Assembly (NCBI GenBank): GCA_905214955.1
Contig: CAJMON010000004.1
Coordinates: 1 to 64,000, forward strand
Reading direction: 5' to 3'
Origin: an uncultured bacterium
GTDB lineage: Bacteria > Bacillota > Clostridia > Lachnospirales > Lachnospiraceae
DNA: 64,000 nt
The notes beneath the pieces were generated by a model, which saw nothing but the letters and a program-made list of their open reading frames with translations, was not told the origin of the DNA and searched no databases. Both the position numbers and the translations under genes were made by a program. Of this stretch, positions 58,350-64,000 are shown in pieces (position 1 is the stretch's first letter; every line of letters starts with the position of its first letter).

Positions 58350-59232
58350 GCTGTTTTCCTTTCCAGATTCTGAATTTCTTTGTGTCTACGGATTTATCCT
58401 GCAGGATCACCAGCTGCCTGCGCAGCTCTTCTGCCGTCACTTCCCGCTTCAGCTTTCCTTTTCTTGCAATGGAAATACCGCCAGTTTCCTCCGAAACAAT
58501 GATGGTCATGGAGTCGGTGGCTTCGCTGATCCCAACGCCTGCCCGGTGCCTGGTGCCAAGCTCTTTGCTCAGTTCCATATTGTCCGACAGCGGAAGGTAG
58601 CAGGTAGCTGACACGATCCGGTCTCCCCGGATCAGAACCGCACCGTCATGAAGCGGTGTGTTGTGTTCGAAAATATTGATCAGAAGCTGGCTTGTAATGA
58701 TGGAATCCAGAGCAATACCGGTTCTCTCATACTCTGCCAGCGGAGTATTCTGCTCAATTACAATCAGGGCACCTGTTTTGGCTTTGCTCATTTCCGCACA
58801 TGCTTTTACCAGTTCATTGATGGTTTTGTCACTGAACCGCTCTTTGACTTCCTTTGTGGAATCAAATACCCCCAGCGATGAAAAGAATTTTTTTTCTCCA
58901 AGCTGCTCTAAGGCTCTTCGGAGCTCCGGCTGAAATACAATAATGGCAGCCATCACTGCCAGATCAATTCCTTTATTGATCAGGAACGTAATGGTATCCA
59001 TCTGAAACAAATAGGCCATGGCAACGAAAATCACCATGATCAAAATTCCCTTCAACAGAGTCCAGGCCCTGGTGGCACGAATCCAGATCATCACATGGTA
59101 TACCAGGAAAGACAGGATCACAATTTCCAGAATATCAGTCACAGTCATTCCTGCAACCGTCACAGAAGATGTGCGGATCCACGAAAAATAGGTATTGTAA
59201 AATGCTTTCAGATTTCCGAAAATACCTGGCAT
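58330..59232 (-). CDS. cdaA: membrane diadenylate cyclase, c-di-AMP synthase
   Basis: 300 residues. Three N-terminal helices (about 30-95) and a cytoplasmic DAC domain with the catalytic motifs LHDGAVLI near 200 and GTRHRAGVGISE near 232. It condenses two ATP into c-di-AMP, which controls osmolyte and wall homeostasis in Firmicutes. It is followed by cdaR; the usual third gene glmM is not next. Upstream are two membrane-protein genes rather than rRNA or tRNA genes. Confidence 0.97.
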   Translation of the reverse strand: MPGIFGNLKAFYNTYFSWIRTSSVTVAGMTVTDILEIVILSFLVYHVMIWIRATRAWTLLKGILIMVIFVAMAYLFQMDTITFLINKGIDLAVMAAIIVFQPELRRALEQLGEKKFFSSLGVFDSTKEVKERFSDKTINELVKACAEMSKAKTGALIVIEQNTPLAEYERTGIALDSIITSQLLINIFEHNTPLHDGAVLIRGDRIVSATCYLPLSDNMELSKELGTRHRAGVGISEATDSMTIIVSEETGGISIARKGKLKREVTAEELRRQLVILQDKSVDTKKFRIWKGKQHEKTAK

Positions 59233-59236
59233 ACCA

Positions 59237-60259
59237 TCACATCCTTTCTGTCTCTTTTTCCTGTTCCAGATGCTGTTCCCTGCGCATTCTGCGTCGTTGT
59301 TCCCTGGAAAGCTCTTCTGGTTCTTCTGCTTCTTTCTGTACTTCTCTGTCCATACTTCGAAGCTTTGGTACCGCTCTTACGTAATAATAATAATCCTCGT
59401 CCTCAAACTGAACGGATTCTGTTCCTTTATAATCCGGCAGAAACACAAACAGCTGAACCACCGCCGTCACAAGCCCTGCCAGCGCAATGCCTCCTGCAAA
59501 CCCTGCCGCATGAAATGGAAGATCCAGCACCGCGCTGCCTGCCGGAACAAGAATGGCAAATACCAGGGCTCCTGCCCCCGCTGCCATTGTCCAGGCATAC
59601 CGCACTGCCATCTGTCTTCCCACAAAAACCACCAGCCATACGCCTGCGCACACGAAAAGCATCAGGATCATTTCTCTGCGCCGCAGAATCAGGTCTGTCA
59701 GTGCGCTGCACTGGGTAATCAATTCTTCCACATCCGATGCCCGCCGGATGCTGCCGCCTGCTGCCCTTAAAACCTCTGCCTGCCCCTGAATTGTGTTCAG
59801 GGTGTAATACCAGATCGTCCCAAACAAAACGCCTGCAAGGGAGGTTCCACTGCCTGTCAGTCCAAACACCACCGGAGCAGCGAAAGGAATCTGCACTCCG
59901 TAGAAAACCGGTGTAAGAAGAAAACTTTTGTCATTTTTTTCAGCGATGCCAAAATACAACAGCAGCAGAATCACCAGCACAGCTCCCCCTGTCACGGCCG
60001 CACACACGGATAAACTGTACAGCTGAAACAGTGCCAGGCCGGCTGTCAGAAGAAGACTCAGACTTTGCGGAAAAATCCCGTACAGCAGTGCCAGACCGGT
60101 AAGCAAAAACGGATTTCCAAGCAGCGCTGCATACCCGGTCTGTCCTTTTAGCACGGCCAATACACAGATGCCTGCCACTGCCTTTCCAAGGAAATGGCAA
60201 AGCCGTTCATGGCCTCTGTAAACCCTCTCCAATCTTTCTTTGAACCTGACTACCCTCAT
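59237..60259 (-). CDS. polytopic membrane protein of unknown function
   Basis: 340 residues with about nine helices (about 30-285) and an acidic then Arg/Glu-rich cytoplasmic tail (about 295-340, with a DEDYYYYVR stretch). No family recognised. The ATG at 60259 is used because the longer frame to 60733 runs antisense-like through the preceding gene. It overlaps that gene by 4 bp (ATGA) and ends four bases before cdaA, so it is part of the c-di-AMP operon; a membrane or wall-related role is only a guess. Confidence 0.7.
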   Translation of the reverse strand: MRVVRFKERLERVYRGHERLCHFLGKAVAGICVLAVLKGQTGYAALLGNPFLLTGLALLYGIFPQSLSLLLTAGLALFQLYSLSVCAAVTGGAVLVILLLLYFGIAEKNDKSFLLTPVFYGVQIPFAAPVVFGLTGSGTSLAGVLFGTIWYYTLNTIQGQAEVLRAAGGSIRRASDVEELITQCSALTDLILRRREMILMLFVCAGVWLVVFVGRQMAVRYAWTMAAGAGALVFAILVPAGSAVLDLPFHAAGFAGGIALAGLVTAVVQLFVFLPDYKGTESVQFEDEDYYYYVRAVPKLRSMDREVQKEAEEPEELSREQRRRMRREQHLEQEKETERM

Positions 60260-60690
60260 CTGCGGTCTTCCTCCGGCTTTCTGACTCTGTCTATGCGTCT
60301 TCCCTCTCTGGAATACTCTCTTTCCAGGGAAAGCAGCAGCTGTCCATATTCTTCCCGCTCTTTTTCGCACCTGGCATACCGCAGGGTGCTTACAAGATAC
60401 GTAAGAAGAAGGTACACGGCTTCCAGGACTGCCCAGGCAGCCAAAAGCTTCCAGCCAATCCCTGCCACATCCAGCACTCCCAGCCGTTCTACCACATAAT
60501 CCAAGTTCGCCAGAATCCACAATCCGGCACCAAGTAAAAATGCTGCCGTCATCCTGAAAAAGTTTTTGATCAGGCGGATGCCGATATAATCTCCCCGGAA
60601 ATAACTTTCCACATCCTGCAGCTGTTTCCCCTTTTCTTTTTCGCAAATAGCCAGTCTGGTCATAAGCCTGACCCGTCGTTTGCTGATCAT
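60256..60690 (-). CDS. small membrane protein of unknown function
   Basis: 144 residues. Charged N-terminus, two helices (about 46-62 and 82-104) and a long basic/acidic helical tail (about 105-144) that could be coiled coil. No family recognised. It lies 12 bp after comFC and is coupled to the next membrane protein by an ATGA overlap, so the two probably work together. Confidence 0.7.
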   Translation of the reverse strand: MISKRRVRLMTRLAICEKEKGKQLQDVESYFRGDYIGIRLIKNFFRMTAAFLLGAGLWILANLDYVVERLGVLDVAGIGWKLLAAWAVLEAVYLLLTYLVSTLRYARCEKEREEYGQLLLSLEREYSREGRRIDRVRKPEEDRR

Positions 60691-60702
60691 AAATGTCCCC
60701 TT

Positions 60703-61485
60703 TTATTCTTGTTGTTGAGCCTGCCCTCCGCACAGAGCCAGAAAAAATACGCTTTCCGCCCCTGCCTCCAGTAAAATCTGGGCAGCCGCATCCACGGTGC
60801 TTCCAGTAGTGTAAATATCATCTACCAATAAGACTCTCTTTAATTTTACATCATCCGGCCCGATTTTGAAAGCCCTTTTCAGATTTATTTGCCGTTTTTT
60901 CCTGTCCAGGTTTTTCTGTGGATCGGTCTTGGCTATACGGATCAAACCATGTTCCAGAACCGGAATCTGCGTCCATTCTCCTATGACTTCTGCCAGGAGA
61001 AATGCCTGATTATATCCTCTTTTTTTCAATCGTTCCTTATGCAGGGGAATGGGAATCACCACATCCGGCTGCCAGCTTTTCAGCTGTTTCTGGGCCTTTG
61101 CCGCCATCACTGTCCCGAAAAACCGTGCATAGCACCGTAGGTTTTGATATTTAAACCGCTGCACAGCCTTCCGCAGGTTTCCCTCATAAGGAAAGATGCA
61201 CAATCCCCTAGAATACACATGGCTTCCCTTCCTGCAGTCTTTGCAGTATTCTTCTTCCGGATGCTCCATCAGTTTTCCGCATTTTTTGCAGCGGGTGCCT
61301 TTTATCTGCAGAAGGGCTTTTCTGCACTTCTGACATACCAGCTGATCCTTTTTCAAAATTTGGCCGCACAGCGGACATTTTTCCGGAAAACAGATTCTGA
61401 CTGCCCTGTCTGTGAGGATCCGAGCCGCACTCCAAACACCCCCGCAGTGATCCTTCCCTGTCTTCTGACGCTTTATTTCTCTCAT
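60703..61485 (-). CDS. comFC: ComF-family phosphoribosyltransferase-like competence protein
   Basis: 260 residues. Four CxxC pairs in the N-terminal region (CPLC, CQKC, CKKC, CKDC; about 37-85) form zinc sites. The PRTase-type domain follows with VVIPIPLHKERLKKRGYNQA near 145 and the PRPP-loop VLLVDDIYTTGSTVD near 220. In competent bacteria ComFC helps handle incoming single-stranded DNA; in others it is a conserved housekeeping protein. Downstream of recD2, another DNA-processing gene. Confidence 0.92.
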   Translation of the reverse strand: MREIKRQKTGKDHCGGVWSAARILTDRAVRICFPEKCPLCGQILKKDQLVCQKCRKALLQIKGTRCKKCGKLMEHPEEEYCKDCRKGSHVYSRGLCIFPYEGNLRKAVQRFKYQNLRCYARFFGTVMAAKAQKQLKSWQPDVVIPIPLHKERLKKRGYNQAFLLAEVIGEWTQIPVLEHGLIRIAKTDPQKNLDRKKRQINLKRAFKIGPDDVKLKRVLLVDDIYTTGSTVDAAAQILLEAGAESVFFLALCGGQAQQQE

Positions 61486-61528
61486 GCCATCTTTGCATTC
61501 TCTCCCGGAAGCTTTCTGGCTTTTTGCT

Positions 61529-63775
61529 TTATGCCGGTTCTGTTTCCTGTGTGCCTGCCAGCTCCTGTATTCTCTGTTTTAATGTGGTGTATCTTCTCTG
61601 CTGAGAACTGTTGTCAATCATCTGATTGAAGACTTCCGGGCTGCCCACAAGGGTAACACAGGATTTTGCCCTGGTCACTGCAGTATAGAGAAGATTTCGA
61701 TTCATCAGCATCCTGGGGCCTGCCAGAAGGGGAATCACCACTGCAGGGTACTCGCTTCCCTGGGATTTGTGGATAGTCACCGCATAGGCCAGCTCCAGCT
61801 CATCCAGCTGTTTAAAAGAGTATTCCACAAACCGCCTCTCGTCAAACTCCACGGTAAGAATTTCTGCAAAGGTATTGATTTCCCGAACAATTCCCATGTC
61901 TCCATTAAAGACTCCAACACCTTTTTCTGCTGCGATTCCGTAGTTTCCCCGGATTTCCCACTCGATCTGATAATTGTTTTTGATCTGCATGACCTTGTCT
62001 CCCTCCCGGAACTTGCCAAGGCCATACTCCCGCTCCCTTTTTTTCGGTGAAGGGGGATTTAAGTATTCCTGAAGAATAGTATTTAAGCGCTCTACACCCA
62101 GAAGTCCTTTCCGCATAGGCGTCAGTACCTGGATATCCTCCGGCTTTGCCTGAATGTATTTTGGAAGCTTTTTCTGAATCAGTGTCAGCACCACGCTGAT
62201 GATTACATTGGCATCGTCCCGCTTCAGGAAAAAGAAATCCCTGCTTTTATTGTCCAGAACCACATGCTCTCCCCGGTTGATCCGGTGGGCATTGACAATG
62301 ATATCGCTTTCGGATGCCTGACGGAAAATTTTGGTCAGACGCACCACTGGAACCGCAGCAGAATCAATGATGTCTTTTAACACACAGCCAGGCCCAACGG
62401 AGGGCAGCTGATTTACATCTCCTACCAGAATCAGTCTGGTGCCAGGAACTATTGCGCACAGCAGGGCATACATTAGATAAATATCTACCATGGAAGTCTC
62501 ATCAATGATGATCACATCTTCCTCCAGAGGATTCTGGGCATTTCTGCCAAACTCTCCTCTGGAATTTGCGCTGTCTCCTCCTCCGGAAATTTCCAGAAGC
62601 CGGTGAATGGTCTGGGCATCCCGGCCCGTAGTCTCTGTCATCCGCTTAGCTGCTCTTCCCGTGGGTGCTGCCAGGCGTACTTTCATGTCTTCAGATTCAA
62701 AATAGGAAATCAGCGCATTGATGGTAGTGGTTTTTCCGGTACCAGGTCCTCCGGTGATAATCAAAAGACCGCTCTCTGCCGCCCGAACAGCTGCTTCTTT
62801 CTGCATGGAATCTAAAGTTGTCTTCTGATGTTTTTCAATCTGAGCCAGCCTTGAGAGCACTGCCTTTTCATCGATTTCACACCGGATATTCAAATCACAC
62901 AGCATTTTTGCTGCATTCAGCTCCAGATAATACGCCTGGGCGCTGTAGACGCAGACTCCTGTCTCAGAGGCGGCTCCTGCTTTGAGCACCAGCTTTTTAT
63001 CAACTGCCAGATCCATCAGATGTTTGGAAATGCTCTCCTGGCTGACCCCAAGCAAATCCACTGCCCGGTGGATCAGCACTCTGTCCGGCAGATAAATGTG
63101 CCCTTCCATGGCTGCCTGCTGCAGCACATAGAGAATTCCACACCGGATTCGGAAATCGGAATCGGTATGGATGCCTGCCTTGGCTGCAATTTCGTCTGCA
63201 ATCCGAAATCCCACGCCGTCAATGTCATCTGCCATTTTATATGGATTTTCTTTGATAATCTGATAGATGGACTGCCCATAAAAAGAATAGATCTTTGCTC
63301 CCAGTGTGGTGGAAATCCCATACTGCTGAAGAAAGATCATTGCTTTCCGCATATCTCTTTTTTCTTCTACCTGCTCGGAAATCTCTCTGGCTTTCCGCTC
63401 GCTGATTCCCTTGATCTCTGCCAGCCGCTCCGGCTCTTCTTCCATAATGCGGAAGGTGTCCTCTTTAAACCGCCGGACAATTCTGGCTGCCAGAGAAGTT
63501 CCGATACCTTTGATGGCACCGGAACCTAAATACCGTTCAATGGACAGGACATCTTCCGGTGTCTTTAAGGTCAGTGATTCAATCTGAAACTGGCGCCCAT
63601 AAGTGGCATGTTCCGTATAATGCCCTTCTGCCTCGAAAACTTCCCCGTCGCCAATATAATTCAACACTCCTACACAGGTCAGCTCGTCCCCGTCACAGAC
63701 CGCATTTAAAACCGTATATCCGTTGTCATTATTTCGAAATATGATATGCTCCACATATCCTTCGATTCGTTCCAT
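61529..63775 (-). CDS. recD2: ATP-dependent RecD2 helicase
   Basis: 748 residues, normal RecD2 length. N-terminal OB-like region and helix-hairpin-helix repeats (IKGIGTSLAARIV near 90, IKGISERKAREI near 122), SF1 helicase core with Walker A GGPGTGKTTT near 340, DETSMVD near 422, GDVNQLPSVGPG near 450, an SH3 insertion, and motif VI AVTIHKSQGSEY near 665. A 5'-3' DNA helicase in repair and replication fork maintenance. Follows mreB by 34 bp with AAGGAG upstream. Confidence 0.96.
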   Translation of the reverse strand: MERIEGYVEHIIFRNNDNGYTVLNAVCDGDELTCVGVLNYIGDGEVFEAEGHYTEHATYGRQFQIESLTLKTPEDVLSIERYLGSGAIKGIGTSLAARIVRRFKEDTFRIMEEEPERLAEIKGISERKAREISEQVEEKRDMRKAMIFLQQYGISTTLGAKIYSFYGQSIYQIIKENPYKMADDIDGVGFRIADEIAAKAGIHTDSDFRIRCGILYVLQQAAMEGHIYLPDRVLIHRAVDLLGVSQESISKHLMDLAVDKKLVLKAGAASETGVCVYSAQAYYLELNAAKMLCDLNIRCEIDEKAVLSRLAQIEKHQKTTLDSMQKEAAVRAAESGLLIITGGPGTGKTTTINALISYFESEDMKVRLAAPTGRAAKRMTETTGRDAQTIHRLLEISGGGDSANSRGEFGRNAQNPLEEDVIIIDETSMVDIYLMYALLCAIVPGTRLILVGDVNQLPSVGPGCVLKDIIDSAAVPVVRLTKIFRQASESDIIVNAHRINRGEHVVLDNKSRDFFFLKRDDANVIISVVLTLIQKKLPKYIQAKPEDIQVLTPMRKGLLGVERLNTILQEYLNPPSPKKREREYGLGKFREGDKVMQIKNNYQIEWEIRGNYGIAAEKGVGVFNGDMGIVREINTFAEILTVEFDERRFVEYSFKQLDELELAYAVTIHKSQGSEYPAVVIPLLAGPRMLMNRNLLYTAVTRAKSCVTLVGSPEVFNQMIDNSSQQRRYTTLKQRIQELAGTQETEPA

Positions 63776-63809
63776 GTATCTTTTCTAACTCCTTCTATCC
63801 GGCCGCCTT

Positions 63810-64000
63810 TCAGTCTCCCAGATTGGCCTTTCCTCCGGTCACTTCCATATACCGGCCTGTTCCGATGGCCACTGCAGTCATGGCATCTTCCGCGGTAACA
63901 GTATTAATTCCGGTTTTTAACTCAATCAGCTCTTCCAGTCCATTTAACAGGGCACCGCCGCCTGTGAGCACGATTCCTCTTGCTACTACATCAGAAGCCA
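63810..64000 (-). CDS. mreB: MreB/Mbl rod-shape actin, C-terminal end only
   Basis: The last 63 codons before a TGA at 63810-63812. The segment ARGIVLTGGGALLNGLEEL is the conserved nucleotide-binding GGGA region of MreB-family proteins, and AEDAMTAVAIGTGRYME is their C-terminal helix. It could equally be the Mbl paralogue. MreB filaments steer wall synthesis, in keeping with the wall-related genes further along. 5' part outside the window. Confidence 0.88.
   Translation of the reverse strand, partial: ASDVVARGIVLTGGGALLNGLEELIELKTGINTVTAEDAMTAVAIGTGRYMEVTGGKANLGD

Noticed and set aside
60260..60733. N-terminal extension of the membrane-protein frame at 59237
   Set aside because: It overlaps another well-formed gene (60256-60690) and reads as low-complexity shadow; the ATG at 60259 overlaps its stop in a typical ATGA.
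1..64000. CRISPR arrays, tRNA, rRNA, transposases, integrases, phage genes
   Set aside because: Looked for and not seen: no regularly spaced direct repeats, no cloverleaf with tRNA-like conserved bases, no recombinase motifs in any frame of plausible length.

Overview
The window looks like the chromosome of a low-to-moderate GC Gram-positive gut anaerobe, most likely a Lachnospiraceae member (Blautia, Mediterraneibacter, Dorea or a relative). This is inferred from the mreB-recD2-comFC-...-cdaA-cdaR-HPr block, the YG-rich cell-wall-binding repeats on the amidase and L,D-transpeptidase, consensus sigma-A promoters, and frequent TTG/GTG starts with strong Shine-Dalgarno sites. No tRNA, rRNA, CRISPR array, transposase or phage gene was seen.

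Layout. (1) 56.7-64 kb, minus strand: housekeeping genes, namely the mreB 3' end, recD2, comFC, two unknown membrane proteins, the c-di-AMP cyclase cdaA with its regulator cdaR, and an HPr-family protein. (2) 54.65-56.47 kb, plus strand: a secreted L,D-transpeptidase with cell-wall-binding repeats and a strong bidirectional terminator. (3) 0-54.2 kb, minus strand: one very large surface-polysaccharide locus. It opens at a near-consensus promoter with a secreted amidase, and further promoters occur inside it near 49.8, 46.2, 32.6, 21.8 and 10.8 kb.

The polysaccharide locus falls into modules in transcription order. Module A (52.5-41.3 kb) has a polyprenyl-phosphate sugar-1-phosphate transferase that can start a glycan, a run of GT2 glycosyltransferases and a short Wzm/Wzt ABC exporter. 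Module B (41.3-32.6 kb) has a GlfT2-like galactofuranosyltransferase, UDP-galactopyranose mutase, two polysaccharide pyruvyltransferase-family proteins, a ferredoxin/FrhB-like iron-sulfur protein and a GT-C membrane protein. Module C (32.5-21.9 kb) has polyprenyl-phosphate-sugar-synthase-like GT2s, a fused pyruvyltransferase/FrhB protein, a flippase-like protein, a DUF2142 protein and a tandem GT2. Module D (21.8-10.85 kb) has more GT2/GT4 enzymes, WecB, a second Wzm/Wzt exporter whose ATPase has a C-terminal carbohydrate-binding domain, and a methyltransferase/coiled-coil/GT4/GT2 fusion. Module E (10.4-2.9 kb) has RfbF, RfbH, RfbG, a YerE-like TPP enzyme and a reductase, which together predict a CDP-3,6-dideoxy or two-carbon-branched sugar; a GtrA/GtrB-type pair could move that sugar across the membrane. 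CodB, a phosphoribosyltransferase-like protein and an alpha/beta hydrolase follow.

Together the genes predict two ABC-exported glycans, one likely carrying galactofuranose, that are decorated outside the membrane by lipid-linked sugars. The most unusual points are the predicted CDP-yersiniose-type pathway in a Gram-positive, a WbdD-like arrangement for methyl-capped chain termination, the repeated pairing and fusion of pyruvyltransferase-family and FrhB-like proteins, and several structured or palindromic intergenic elements, one of which supplies the stop codon of a glycosyltransferase.
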